DNA of 64,000 nucleotides from Clostridium celatum DSM 1785 (GCF_000320405.1 NZ_KB291681.1:1-64000), one strand, 5' to 3'. Positions 29,830 to 39,757 are shown, numbered from the stretch's first letter. The notes: generated by a model not told the origin, from the sequence alone. Numbers and translations are program-made.

Positions 29830-30180
29830 ATGAAGTTTATTGCAAGTATTTCTTTAATTGCAGTATTTATTTTTGGAATAATAAAGATGAGAGAAGCATC
29901 ATCTGAAATAAAAAGTATATGGTTTAGGGAGTTATCTAATAGCAACAAATTAAAAGTAACAAGTAAAGTAAAAGAAAGTTGGAAGAAAACAATAATATTG
30001 TTGGCTATAACAATAGCGGCTATGCTAATAATTATATCGTTATTTATAGGGAAAACTCATAATAATGACAATTTAGTTAGTATTGTTATGTTAATAGTTT
30101 CAATTATAGTTTTATTTTTTATTATTTATTACAATAAAAAATTTAAAAAAGAGTTAAATAATTTTAAAAATCAAATTTAG
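29830..30180 (+). CDS. Small membrane protein of unknown function
   Basis: A 116-residue protein with a hydrophobic N-terminus (MKFIASISLIAVFIFGII), a charged middle (~25-50) and two more hydrophobic helices (~53-72 and ~83-102), ending in a lysine-rich tail. This suggests a three-helix membrane protein. No family recognised. It lies 11 bp after the U32 gene and 9 bp before mutS2 with a GAGGTG site, so it is part of that operon. Confidence 0.7.
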   Translation: MKFIASISLIAVFIFGIIKMREASSEIKSIWFRELSNSNKLKVTSKVKESWKKTIILLAITIAAMLIIISLFIGKTHNNDNLVSIVMLIVSIIVLFFIIYYNKKFKKELNNFKNQI

Positions 30181-30189
30181 GAGAAGTTT

Positions 30190-32547
30190 ATGAAAGAAAG
30201 AACTTTAAAAATATTAGAATTTAATAAAGTTAAAGAAAAGCTAAGAAAATATGCAATAACTAGTGGTGGAAAAGAGCTTATAGATAACTTAGAGCCATAT
30301 AAATCTATATATGAAGTTGAAAAGAAATTAGAGGAAACAAATGAAGCTTTAGATATATTAATCAGAAAAGGTACACCTCCGTTTGAAGGATTACATGATA
30401 CTCGTGCTGAAATAGCTAGAGCTGCTAAAGGTGGAGTTTTAACACCAGGGCAACTTATAAAGATTGGTTCAATGCTTAGATGTTCACGTCGCTTTAAAGA
30501 GTATGTAGTAAGAAAAGAAGAGGAAATTGGATATAAGCATTTAGAAGATTTGGCTTATATTTTAGTACCATTAAAAGGGCTTGAATCTGAAATTGATAAT
30601 GCAATTATTTCTGAGGAAGAAATTAGCGATAAGGCAAGTGGAACTTTATATAATATAAGAAGAAGTTTAAAAGAAAAAAATTCCTCTGTTAGAGAAAAAA
30701 TAAATTCAATAGTAAGAGCTAATTCAAAATATCTTCAAGATTCCTTATATACAATGAGAGGAGACAGGTATGTAATTCCTGTTAAAGCAGAGTATAAAGG
30801 AGCTGTGCCAGGGCTTGTTCATGATCAAAGTTCAACAGGAGCTACTCTTTTTATTGAACCTATGAGTTTAGTAAATTTAAATAATGAAATTAAAGAGCTT
30901 ATGTTAAAAGAAAAGGCAGAAATAGAAAGAATATTAAGTGAGCTTTCTTCAAAGGTTTATAATAATATCGATGTAGTTACAAGTAATAGCAATATATTAA
31001 AGGAATTAGATTTTATATTTGCTAAGGGAAAATATGCTTCTTCATTAAATGCAATTTTACCTAAAATAAGAAATGATAAAAGTTTCGATATTATTGGAGG
31101 AAAGCATCCTTTAATAGATCAAAAAATAGTAGTTCCTTCAGATGTGTATTTAGGAGATGAATTTACTACACTAATGATTACAGGTCCTAATACTGGGGGT
31201 AAAACAGTTACACTAAAGACAGTAGGACTACTTCATTTAATGGCATTAAGTGGATTACTAATACCTGCTAAAGATGGTTCTAGTGTAGGATTCTATAAAG
31301 AAATATTTGCAGATATAGGTGATGAACAAAGTATAGAACAAAGTTTATCTACTTTTTCAGGTCACATGACTAATATAGTAACAATATTGGATGATGCAGA
31401 TGGAGATTCTTTAGTATTATTTGATGAGTTAGGTTCAGGAACGGATCCAGCAGAAGGATCAGCCCTTGCTATAGCAATAATTGAAACTTTAAGAGACAGA
31501 GGTGCTAGAATTATAGCTACTACGCACTATAGTGAGTTAAAAGGTTATGCATTAAGAACAATAGGTGTTGAAAATGCATCTGTAGAGTTTGATGTAGAAA
31601 CATTAAGACCTACATATAGGTTATTAATAGGAATTCCTGGTAAATCTAATGCTTTTGAAATATCACGAAGATTAGGATTAAGTAATGATGTAATAGAAAA
31701 AGCTAAAAATTCAATGTCTAAGGAAAATTTACAATTTGAAGATTTAATTAGAGATCTTCAAGAGAAAAGTATACTTGCTAATAGAGATGCAAGAGAAGCT
31801 AAAAAACTTAGAGATGAAGCTGAAAATCTAAAAAATAAATATAATGAAAAAATTAACAAATTAGATAAGATAAGAGATAAAGCATATGAAGAAGCAAGGT
31901 TAGAAGCTAAAAATATTATAAGCAAAGCAAAAGATGAAGCTGATGAAATAGTTAAAGCTATGAGAGAGCTTGAAAAAATGGGCATAGCAGAAGGTGGAAG
32001 AAATAGACTAGAGCAAGAAAGACAAAAATTAAAGGCTAGCTTAGAAGAAAAAGAAGCTGCAATGATTAAAACAAGAGAAAATCAAGGGGAAATTATAAAA
32101 AAAGTACAATTAGGTATGGAAGCATTTTTACCTTCATTAAATCAAAGAGTAATTATTGTTTCAAATCCAGATAATAAAGGCGAAGTTCAAGTAGAAGCTG
32201 GTATTATGAAAATAAATGTTAAACTTAAGGATTTAAGGAAAGTAAATGAAGAACCTAAAAAGAAAGAAAAGAAAAAACGTGAAGTTAAATTAAATTTAAA
32301 ATCTGTTGATAGTAGAATAGATTTAAGAGGCATGGATTCAGAAGAAGCTTGTTACAGAACAGATAAGTATTTAGATGAAGCATATATGAGTAATTTAGGT
32401 GAAGTAACAATAGTTCATGGAAAAGGTACAGGAATTTTAAGAAAAGCTATAAACGATATGCTAAAAAGGCATCCTCATGTAAAATCCTATAGGTTAGGAG
32501 TATATGGAGAAGGAGGAGATGGAGTTACAATTGTAGAATTAAAATAA
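30190..32547 (+). CDS. mutS2: MutS2 endonuclease/ATPase
   Basis: The 785-residue protein has a MutS core without the mismatch-recognition domain, Walker A GPNTGGKT (332-339), Walker B LFDE (410-413) and a long coiled coil (~510-640). A C-terminal Smr nuclease domain (~710-785) shows IDLRGM and VHGKGTG. MutS2 suppresses homologous recombination and, in Firmicutes, rescues collided ribosomes; it does not replace MutS in mismatch repair. That matters here because mutS itself is split by a prophage at 60120. Behind AGGAGAAG. Confidence 0.95.
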   Translation: MKERTLKILEFNKVKEKLRKYAITSGGKELIDNLEPYKSIYEVEKKLEETNEALDILIRKGTPPFEGLHDTRAEIARAAKGGVLTPGQLIKIGSMLRCSRRFKEYVVRKEEEIGYKHLEDLAYILVPLKGLESEIDNAIISEEEISDKASGTLYNIRRSLKEKNSSVREKINSIVRANSKYLQDSLYTMRGDRYVIPVKAEYKGAVPGLVHDQSSTGATLFIEPMSLVNLNNEIKELMLKEKAEIERILSELSSKVYNNIDVVTSNSNILKELDFIFAKGKYASSLNAILPKIRNDKSFDIIGGKHPLIDQKIVVPSDVYLGDEFTTLMITGPNTGGKTVTLKTVGLLHLMALSGLLIPAKDGSSVGFYKEIFADIGDEQSIEQSLSTFSGHMTNIVTILDDADGDSLVLFDELGSGTDPAEGSALAIAIIETLRDRGARIIATTHYSELKGYALRTIGVENASVEFDVETLRPTYRLLIGIPGKSNAFEISRRLGLSNDVIEKAKNSMSKENLQFEDLIRDLQEKSILANRDAREAKKLRDEAENLKNKYNEKINKLDKIRDKAYEEARLEAKNIISKAKDEADEIVKAMRELEKMGIAEGGRNRLEQERQKLKASLEEKEAAMIKTRENQGEIIKKVQLGMEAFLPSLNQRVIIVSNPDNKGEVQVEAGIMKINVKLKDLRKVNEEPKKKEKKKREVKLNLKSVDSRIDLRGMDSEEACYRTDKYLDEAYMSNLGEVTIVHGKGTGILRKAINDMLKRHPHVKSYRLGVYGEGGDGVTIVELK

Positions 32548-32564
32548 AGTTTAAAAGTCATTTT

Positions 32565-32609
32565 AAACCCTCTATTAATATGCTATAATTAGCATATTAA
32601 GGAGGGTTT
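32565..32609 (+). promoter_or_regulatory. Promoter at the tip of a terminator-like hairpin that covers a ribosome binding site
   Basis: A near-perfect hairpin pairs 32575-32585 with 32590-32600 (11 bp) and 32565-32572 with 32602-32609 (8 bp) across a small internal bulge, leaving TAAT as the loop. The right arm contains AAGGAGGG, the ribosome binding site of the gene at 32612, and ends in TTTTT. The extended -10 TGCTATAAT (32581-32589) lies at the tip, so a transcript started there would lack the left arm and have a free site, while readthrough from mutS2 would be terminated or masked. Confidence 0.6.
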
Positions 32610-32611
32610 TT

Positions 32612-33061
32612 ATGTATATTATTAGCGCATGCTTATGTGGAGTTAATTGTAAATATAACGGTTTAAATAACTATAATGAAAAATGTAATGAGTTATTTAT
32701 TTCTGGAAAAGCTATATTAGTTTGTCCTGAACAACTAGGGGGGTTATCTACTCCAAGAGTGCCTAGTGAACTTCAGGATAATACTTTAAATATAATAAAG
32801 AAAAATGGGAAAATACTAAATAAAGATGGAGAAGATGTAACAGAAAATTTTTTAAAAGGTGCTAGAGAGGTAGCCACTATTGCAAAAAAATTAAATATAA
32901 AGAAAGCAATATTAAAAGAAGGAAGTCCATCTTGTGGAGTAAACTATATATATGATGGTACTTTTACAGGAAATAAGATAAAAGGGAATGGAATAACAAC
33001 TGAATTATTAAAAGCATTAGATATTGAAGTTATAAGTGAAGAAGCTTTAGACAGGAGGTAA
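32612..33061 (+). CDS. DUF523 protein
   Basis: The 149-residue DUF523 protein has conserved cysteines in SACLCGVNCKYNG near the N-terminus, CPEQLGGLSTPR and KEGSPSCGV. The cysteine pattern suggests a metal- or sulfur-handling role, but the function is unknown. A second DUF523 protein, fused to DUF1722, is encoded at 44767. Start and ribosome binding site are embedded in the hairpin described just upstream; the next gene follows after 6 bp. Confidence 0.82.
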   Translation: MYIISACLCGVNCKYNGLNNYNEKCNELFISGKAILVCPEQLGGLSTPRVPSELQDNTLNIIKKNGKILNKDGEDVTENFLKGAREVATIAKKLNIKKAILKEGSPSCGVNYIYDGTFTGNKIKGNGITTELLKALDIEVISEEALDRR

Positions 33062-33067
33062 TATAAT

Positions 33068-34069
33068 ATGGGTGTTTTTGATTTTTTTAGAAAGAAGAAA
33101 GAAAATAGAGTTGAAGAAGAAATTAACGATATTTTAGAAGTTAAAGAAATTGATGAATTTGATGTTGTAGAAAATGAAAATAATAATGAAGAATTTAATT
33201 ATAATTTTATAGTAAGTAATGAAGAAGAGTATCATAATAAAGAAAATTTAACTAAAGAAGAAATAAATCGATTGATAGTAAGTGAAATATTAAAGGTTGT
33301 TGATAAATCTACTGCATTTAATAGCATGGAGATAGCAGCATTAGAAGCAGCTAAAACTATAGGAATTGAAAATATAGATGATTTAACAGTATATTTGCAT
33401 GAACGAATTGCTAAGCCACATTTTATGAATGGAAGATATGATGGGCTTGGAGAGTGGAGAATGGCTATTGAAAATGCTGTTTTAACTATTCTTTATGCAT
33501 TTAAACAATATGGAGTTGATGAACTACTTAAAATTGCTAATGAATGTAATAATAATAGTATTAAATGTGTTAATTTATTATGTAAATTAGCAGAAAATAA
33601 TATTGAAACAGAAAAAATAGTTGATTCAATAATTTATATTATGAAGAATTATAAAGAAGAGTTTGTTGTTAAGACGTTAAACTTTTTATCACAAGTAAAG
33701 GGTAATGATAAGATTATAAAGGTATTACAAGTATATAATAAAAAATATATTTATGATAAGAATATTGAAGGTGCTTATGATACTACCTTAAACTTAATAA
33801 ATGTAACAGGTACTTTTACTAAGGAACAATTAGTGTTTTTAAAGGCTATAGCATTAAGTGATAATAAAATAAAATCTACATTAATATTAAGAAATGAAGA
33901 TGGAAATGTAGATTTATCTGGTGTTACAGAAGAATTAAGACTTAAAGCTGCCCTTACATTCTATTCTTTACATAATAAGGATGAACAAATTAATGCTAAA
34001 TTAATGTATTTAAGAGATAATTCTTTAGATTTAGATCTTAGAAAATATTTAAATGATATATTGAAATAA
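33068..34069 (+). CDS. Hypothetical helical-repeat protein
   Basis: The 333-residue protein starts MGVFDFFRKKKE, then has a Glu/Asn-rich acidic linker (~15-65) and a helical domain from ~70 to the end that resembles HEAT/ARM-like repeats (NSMEIAALEAAKTIG, CNNNSIKCVNLLCKLAENN). The basic-amphipathic N-terminus could touch the membrane. I do not recognise the family. It starts 6 bp after the DUF523 gene behind AGGAGG and is followed by a terminator. Confidence 0.7.
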   Translation: MGVFDFFRKKKENRVEEEINDILEVKEIDEFDVVENENNNEEFNYNFIVSNEEEYHNKENLTKEEINRLIVSEILKVVDKSTAFNSMEIAALEAAKTIGIENIDDLTVYLHERIAKPHFMNGRYDGLGEWRMAIENAVLTILYAFKQYGVDELLKIANECNNNSIKCVNLLCKLAENNIETEKIVDSIIYIMKNYKEEFVVKTLNFLSQVKGNDKIIKVLQVYNKKYIYDKNIEGAYDTTLNLINVTGTFTKEQLVFLKAIALSDNKIKSTLILRNEDGNVDLSGVTEELRLKAALTFYSLHNKDEQINAKLMYLRDNSLDLDLRKYLNDILK

Positions 34070-34078
34070 TTTTTTCAT

Positions 34079-34122
34079 AACCTATACTTTAATTGAGTAT
34101 TTACTAATTTAAAGTATAGGTT
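34079..34122 (+). terminator. Terminator after the helical-repeat gene
   Basis: A perfect 14-bp stem (34079-34092 with 34109-34122, AACCTATACTTTAA) with a 16-base loop, followed by a T-rich stretch. Confidence 0.65.
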
Positions 34123-34193
34123 ATATATTTTTATTCATATTTTAGCTTTATTTATATAATACTAATATTATAAAGTTAAAAGGAGAGATTTAT

Positions 34194-34430
34194 ATGCCAG
34201 AAAAGACTATGAAATTTACAGATGATGAAGGAAATAAAGTTGAGTATGCTATTTTAGAACAAAAACTTATCAATAATACTGAATATGTTGCTATGGCACC
34301 AGTAAATAATAAAAATGATGTTGAAATATTTAAAATAAAGTTTGATAAGGATTGGAATGAAACACTTATTCAAGTAGAATCAGAAGTTGAACTTAATATG
34401 GTTAGGCAAGTTTCAAATGTAAAATTTTAA
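34194..34430 (+). CDS. DUF1292 protein
   Basis: The 78-residue protein matches the DUF1292 pattern (FTDDEGNKVEYAILEQ, YVAMAPVNN, EIFKIKFDKD). These are small soluble Firmicute proteins of unknown role, often near yrzL/ruvX. It is monocistronic here, with an AAGGAG site and a downstream hairpin. Confidence 0.75.
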   Translation: MPEKTMKFTDDEGNKVEYAILEQKLINNTEYVAMAPVNNKNDVEIFKIKFDKDWNETLIQVESEVELNMVRQVSNVKF

Positions 34431-34436
34431 TCAATG

Positions 34437-34469
34437 AAAGAGGCTATATTGAATTATATATGCCTCTTT
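34437..34469 (+). terminator. Terminator of the DUF1292 gene
   Basis: An 8-bp stem AAAGAGGC/GCCTCTTT flanked by T-rich sequence on the right. Confidence 0.65.
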
Positions 34470-34553
34470 TATATTTTATAATAAAGTTAAGTATAGAATA
34501 TGTAAAATATATATGATAATCTATATAAAGAATATAAAAAAATAGGAGGATAT

Positions 34554-35429
34554 ATGAATAATATTAGTAATAGAAGTAAAGGAATAATATTTATAATAAT
34601 TTCTGCATTTGGTTTTGCTATGATGTCAGCTTTTGTTAAGCTATCAGGTGACTTACCATCATTTCAGAAAACATTTTTTAGAAACTTAGTATCATGTATA
34701 ATTGCATTTATTTTAATAGTAATAAAAAGAGAGAGTTTATTTGGTAAGTTAGAAAATCAAAAGATTTTAATAATGCGTTCGCTTTTTGGTACTATTGGAA
34801 TAGTGTTTAATTTTTATGCAATAGACAAATTGATATTATCTGATGCAAATATGTTAAATAAGTTAAGTCCTTTTTTTGTAATTATTTTTTCAGCATTATT
34901 TTTAAAAGAAAAGATTAATTTAAGACAAGCTATTTCTATTTTAATAGCTTTTATAGGAGCATTATTTATAATAAAGCCTAGTTTTAATTTTGATATGATT
35001 CCTTCAATAATTGGGATTTTAGGTGCTATTTCTGCTGCTGCTGCATATACTTGTCTAAGAAAGTTAGGAGGACGTGAAAAATATTATACAATAGTTTTTT
35101 ATTTTTCATTTTTCTCAACAATAGTTATTTTTCCTTTAATGATACTTGTATATAAGCAAATGACATTACTTCAATTAGTTTATTTAATATTAGCAGGTGT
35201 ATTTGCAAGTATAGGACAATTTGGTATTACTATAGCGTATAAATATGCACCAGCTAAAGAAATATCTATTTTTGATTACACAAATATTATTTTCTCTGCT
35301 ATTATTAGTTTAACTATATTTAATGTATTACCAGATAAATATAGTGTTATTGGATATATCATAATATTTGCTGTTTCAGCAAGTATGTATATGTATAATA
35401 AAAAGTTAGATAGATTAGAAAATAAATAG
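34554..35429 (+). CDS. EamA/DMT-family transporter
   Basis: The 291-residue protein has about ten transmembrane helices in two EamA repeats (~9-138 and ~150-285). Typical stretches are AFGFAMMSAFVKLSG and, in the second half, AAAYTCLRKLG and APAKEISIFDYTNIIFSA. Members export amino acids, metabolites or drugs; the substrate cannot be read. AGGAGG lies before the ATG, and the gene stands alone between two terminators. Confidence 0.85.
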   Translation: MNNISNRSKGIIFIIISAFGFAMMSAFVKLSGDLPSFQKTFFRNLVSCIIAFILIVIKRESLFGKLENQKILIMRSLFGTIGIVFNFYAIDKLILSDANMLNKLSPFFVIIFSALFLKEKINLRQAISILIAFIGALFIIKPSFNFDMIPSIIGILGAISAAAAYTCLRKLGGREKYYTIVFYFSFFSTIVIFPLMILVYKQMTLLQLVYLILAGVFASIGQFGITIAYKYAPAKEISIFDYTNIIFSAIISLTIFNVLPDKYSVIGYIIIFAVSASMYMYNKKLDRLENK

Positions 35430-35437
35430 TGAAAGAG

Positions 35438-35470
35438 GAAGAGGTTAAGTTTAAATACCTCTTCTTTTTT
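35438..35470 (+). terminator. Terminator of the EamA gene
   Basis: An 8-bp stem GAAGAGGT/ACCTCTTC (35438-35445 with 35457-35464) directly followed by a T-run. Confidence 0.75.
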
Positions 35471-35650
35471 GTAGTATGTATAAATTATCAAATATGAATA
35501 ATTATGATATAATTTTTACATTAAGTGATTCTTAGATTTACAGAAAGCTTATTTAATATATGTTTTTTTATGTTTTTTAGATAAAATTAGAATTAGATGA
35601 TATTAATCTAAGAAGAGACATGTAATTGATAAATTTGGAGAGTGTATAGC

Positions 35651-38527
35651 ATGAAGTATAGTAGTATAGATAATCCTTTAGATATTCTCCTTCAGGATAT
35701 AAATAAAAAAGAAGAAATAAAAATAGAGGTTTATTTTAATAAATTAGATTATAGAGATTCTATATCTGTAGAATTTAAAATAGGTTTAAAAAATAAGCCT
35801 TCTAATAAGTTGAATGTTATTAAAGATATTAAGCAATTTTTAATATATTATGAAAATAAAGTACCTTTAAAATTTAGTAATGATTTTACATTTGATATAA
35901 GTAAACAAAAAATTTCTAATGAAGATTTAAGTTTAATTAGATATATATATGATTTGCTTGACATAGAAAAAAGAAATATAAAAATGATAAAATCATATGA
36001 TAAATTAATTAATGGGAAATATATATATCCACCTAAATATTTAATGAGAGAGTTTTTTAGTATAGTAAAGGGAAGTAGAATTTATTTTAATGATGGATTT
36101 TTTAGTAGGCCTGTTGATGCAGAGATACTAGAAACAAATCCTAAACTAAATATTAGCGTTTTATTGTTAGAAAATACCTACAAAATTTCACTTGATGAAG
36201 AATTACCAATATTGATAAATAATAGGTTAGATATTATGATTTCAGGAACCACTATATACTTACCAGATAAAAATTTTATTAATAGAATAAAATCATATTA
36301 TATAGTCTTTAGAGGAAATAGAGAGATTTTAATAGATAAGAATGAGGAAGGTAGAATTCTTAAAGAATTAATACCAACAATACTTAATTTAGATTTAACA
36401 TTAAACTTATCTAATAATATTAAAGAAAAAGTAATATTAGCAAGCCCTGAGTTTAAGTTTTATTTTGATAAAAAAGATGATTTTTATGTATTAGATTTAA
36501 AGGTTAAATATGATAAGTATGAGTTTAATATCTTTGATAATTTTACAGAAAAAGTGATTTATAGAGATACTGATAAAGAAAAAAGTGTATTATCACTAAT
36601 GAAAAGTTTAGGTTTTGATAATATTAACAATAGATTTTATATGACTTTTGGCGATGATTATATATATAATTTCTTTAAATATAAAATACATAACTTACAA
36701 GAGGTTGGAGAAGTGTTTTATTCTGAGAATTTTAAAGGAATAAAGCAACTTAATTCAAAAAGTATAATAGCAAATATATATCCAGGAAAATTTAATTATT
36801 TTGAACTTAAATTTGATATAAAAGATATTGATGAAGAAGAAATAAATAAAGTATTAAGTGCTTTTAGAAATAAATTAAAATACTATAAATTAAAAAATGG
36901 TGAATTTTTAGATATTGAAGACCTACAATTAAAAAATTTCTTAAGATTAATAGATTCATTAGATAATAATAAAATTATAAATAATAAAATTGAATTTAAT
37001 AAAAATAAAGCACTATATGTTAATGAATATTTAAATAAATATCAAATGAAATTTTTAAAGGGAAAAGGATATTTAAGAAATATTAAATCTAAATTCAATA
37101 ATATAGATAAATTACAATATGAACTACCTAAAAATTTTAATGGATATCTTAGGAAGTATCAGTATAAAGGATATTGTTTTCTCAGAACTATGGAGGAACT
37201 TGGATTTGGTGCTATATTAGCAGATGAAATGGGGCTTGGAAAAACTATTCAAACAATAGCATTTTTATCAGCTAAAAAAAATAGTAATAGTTTAATAGTT
37301 GCCCCCTCTTCTTTAATATATAATTGGAAAAGTGAAATTGAAAAATTTGCACCAAGTTTAAAAGTAGCTATTATAAATGGAAGTAAAGAGCAAAGAAATT
37401 TTATATTAAAGGATTATAAAAATTATGATATATTACTTACAACATATACATTAATAAAAAATGATATAGAAGATTATCTTAAAATTAGTTTTAATTATGT
37501 TATATTAGATGAAGCACAATATATTAAGAATTCAAATTCCCAAAATTCACGTTATATAAAAATGATAAATAGTGATATGAGAATTGCACTAACAGGAACA
37601 CCAATTGAAAATTCAACTTTAGAACTTTGGTCAATTTTTGATTTTATCATGCCAGGATATTTATATGATGAGGACACATTTACAGTAAAATATCATAGAA
37701 AATTAAATGAAAGTAAAGAAGTATTAGATGAATTACAAAGATTGATTAATCCATTTATATTAAGAAGATATAAAAAAGACGTGGCTATAGAATTACCACC
37801 TAAAATCGAAAAGATAATAAAAGTAGAATTACCAAATGAACAAAAAAGGGTGTATAACATATACTCTAAGAAGGTATTAGAGATAGTTGAGAAAAAAATT
37901 AAAGATGATGAGTTTAACAATGGTAAAATTGAAATATTATCATATATAACAAAACTAAGACAATTAGTATTAGATCCAACTGTAATTCTTAATGATTATA
38001 TAGGAGAAAATGGGAAGCTGGAAGTTTTAGTTGAATTATTGCATAAAAGTATAAATGAAGGACATAAAATTTTGGTGTTTTCACAATTTACCACTGTACT
38101 TAAAAACATAAAAGAAAGACTAAAATATGAGAGCATATCTTATAGTTATTTAGATGGAACTATTTCTTCAAAAAAGAGTGAGGAAATTATAAATGAATTT
38201 AATAATGAAGAAAAATCTGTATTTCTTATAAGTCTAAAGGCTGGAGGTATAGGATTAAATTTACAAAATGCAGATATAGTTATACATTTTGATCCGTGGT
38301 GGAATCCTGCTATTGAAGATCAAGCAACTGATAGAAGTCATAGAATTGGGCAAAAAAACGTTGTAGAAGTTATTAAATTAATAGCAAATGATACTATAGA
38401 AGAAAAAATTAATTTAATTCAAAACAAGAAGAAAAGTTTAATAAATAGCATTTTAAATAATGATAACTTAAAAGAAAATACTATTTTAAATTTAAATGAA
38501 GAAGATATTTTAGATTTGTTTAAATAA
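35651..38527 (+). CDS. SNF2-family DEAD/DEAH-box ATPase
   Basis: The 958-residue protein has a large N-terminal half (~1-480) resembling the bacterial SNF2-associated region, then a SNF2 motor. Motif I is DEMGLGKT (525-532), motif II is DEAQ (620-623), and the helicase C-domain ends with RSHRIGQ (895-901). Such enzymes translocate on double-stranded DNA. I see no SWIM zinc finger, which many Firmicute relatives carry at the N-terminus. ATG at 35651 is preferred over GTG at 35642, since GGAGAG overlaps the latter. Confidence 0.88.
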   Translation: MKYSSIDNPLDILLQDINKKEEIKIEVYFNKLDYRDSISVEFKIGLKNKPSNKLNVIKDIKQFLIYYENKVPLKFSNDFTFDISKQKISNEDLSLIRYIYDLLDIEKRNIKMIKSYDKLINGKYIYPPKYLMREFFSIVKGSRIYFNDGFFSRPVDAEILETNPKLNISVLLLENTYKISLDEELPILINNRLDIMISGTTIYLPDKNFINRIKSYYIVFRGNREILIDKNEEGRILKELIPTILNLDLTLNLSNNIKEKVILASPEFKFYFDKKDDFYVLDLKVKYDKYEFNIFDNFTEKVIYRDTDKEKSVLSLMKSLGFDNINNRFYMTFGDDYIYNFFKYKIHNLQEVGEVFYSENFKGIKQLNSKSIIANIYPGKFNYFELKFDIKDIDEEEINKVLSAFRNKLKYYKLKNGEFLDIEDLQLKNFLRLIDSLDNNKIINNKIEFNKNKALYVNEYLNKYQMKFLKGKGYLRNIKSKFNNIDKLQYELPKNFNGYLRKYQYKGYCFLRTMEELGFGAILADEMGLGKTIQTIAFLSAKKNSNSLIVAPSSLIYNWKSEIEKFAPSLKVAIINGSKEQRNFILKDYKNYDILLTTYTLIKNDIEDYLKISFNYVILDEAQYIKNSNSQNSRYIKMINSDMRIALTGTPIENSTLELWSIFDFIMPGYLYDEDTFTVKYHRKLNESKEVLDELQRLINPFILRRYKKDVAIELPPKIEKIIKVELPNEQKRVYNIYSKKVLEIVEKKIKDDEFNNGKIEILSYITKLRQLVLDPTVILNDYIGENGKLEVLVELLHKSINEGHKILVFSQFTTVLKNIKERLKYESISYSYLDGTISSKKSEEIINEFNNEEKSVFLISLKAGGIGLNLQNADIVIHFDPWWNPAIEDQATDRSHRIGQKNVVEVIKLIANDTIEEKINLIQNKKKSLINSILNNDNLKENTILNLNEEDILDLFK

Positions 38528-38549
38528 ATAGATTAACTAGGAGGAAAAA

Positions 38550-39338
38550 ATGGAACTAAACAGAGAATTTTTAAATAAATATGATAATTTAATGGCAGAA
38601 GATACAGAGAAAGCATTAGAGTTTGTATTAAATGCACTAAATAATACAAATAATTCGGACTTTTATGCATATGCTGCAGATTGCTATATGACTTTAGGTG
38701 AATTTGATAAAGCTATAGATATGATTGATAATGGACTAAAGAATGAGTGTAGAAATAAGAGCTTTGCTTTAAGTTTAAAAGGAGAAACTTTATTTTATAT
38801 GAATGAGTATATAAAGAGTAAAGAAGTATTCGAAATGTTATATAAGGATAATCCTACAAGCTTTTTTGTAATAGCATATTTAATGGATATATATATTAAC
38901 TTAAAAGAATATGACAAAGCTATAAGAATAGGTGAAAAAGCTCTATCTACTAAGGACTTAAATAATAATGATTCTGCATATATATCTATTACTATTGGAT
39001 GGATAAAATTAAAATACTTGAATGATGCTGATAATGCTGTTATTTACTTTAATGATGCATTAAAGTTAGATGATAAATCAGGAAGAGGTTATATAGGCTT
39101 AGGCGAATATTATTTTAAAAAATGTGATTATAAAAATGCATTAATAAATTTTGATAAGGCAATAGATTTAGATGAAGGAACCATTAGTGTATATTTTAAT
39201 ATTGCAATGTGTTATAAGCATTTAAAGATGTATGAAGAAGCTTATGAATACTTAAAGATTGTATGTGATGCAGAAAGTGATAATAGTAAATATATATATG
39301 AAAAAAATGAAATTAAAAAATTAATAAATAATATATAA
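38550..39338 (+). CDS. Tetratricopeptide repeat protein
   Basis: The 262-residue soluble protein is built of tetratricopeptide-type helix pairs. Repeats can be followed at ~35-68 (YAAADCYMTLGEFDKAID), ~105-140, ~165-200 (GYIGLGEYYFKKCDYKNAL) and ~200-235 (YFNIAMCYKHLKMYEEAY). It should act as a protein-interaction scaffold; the partner is unknown. It starts 22 bp after the SNF2 gene behind AGGAGG, so cotranscription is likely. Confidence 0.82.
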   Translation: MELNREFLNKYDNLMAEDTEKALEFVLNALNNTNNSDFYAYAADCYMTLGEFDKAIDMIDNGLKNECRNKSFALSLKGETLFYMNEYIKSKEVFEMLYKDNPTSFFVIAYLMDIYINLKEYDKAIRIGEKALSTKDLNNNDSAYISITIGWIKLKYLNDADNAVIYFNDALKLDDKSGRGYIGLGEYYFKKCDYKNALINFDKAIDLDEGTISVYFNIAMCYKHLKMYEEAYEYLKIVCDAESDNSKYIYEKNEIKKLINNI

Positions 39339-39397
39339 TTACATAAATCTGAATTAATAAATAAAAAAGTGATTATACTAAAGTTGAGGTGATACTT

Positions 39398-39745
39398 ATG
39401 AATGAAAGTATAGGGGTAAACTTAAGTAAAGTCATAGATAACTTAAATAAAAGAGTAAAGGTTCCTGCAATTACCCAACGAAAATATGATAAAGAGTGCT
39501 GTGAAGAAGATGACTATATTGCTTTTTACAAAGATGACGGCTTTGATAATAGTGTAGATAATGATAAATATAGTTATTTAGATGGAGAGGAATATGCTGA
39601 TACTGAAGAGTTAGATGAAAATAATTATGATGAAGAATGCTCATGTAGTTGTTGTGATAATTTAGATAAGAAAACTATGGCCTTAATTGGTATGGGAGCC
39701 GTAATTGGAATAATGGGATTGTATATTTTATTTAAGAAAAAATAG
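39398..39745 (+). CDS. Acidic tail-anchored protein with a cysteine cluster
   Basis: The 115-residue protein is strongly acidic in its middle (~30-85) and has a cysteine cluster CSCSCC (~82-87), then one C-terminal hydrophobic helix (~95-112) ending LFKKK. This is the layout of a tail-anchored protein facing the cytoplasm. The start ATG at 39398 is fixed by GAGGTG; upstream GTG overlaps that site. Function unknown. The hexapeptide DDGFDN also occurs in the hypothetical protein at 40443. Confidence 0.6.
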   Translation: MNESIGVNLSKVIDNLNKRVKVPAITQRKYDKECCEEDDYIAFYKDDGFDNSVDNDKYSYLDGEEYADTEELDENNYDEECSCSCCDNLDKKTMALIGMGAVIGIMGLYILFKKK

Positions 39746-39757
39746 GAATAATTATTA

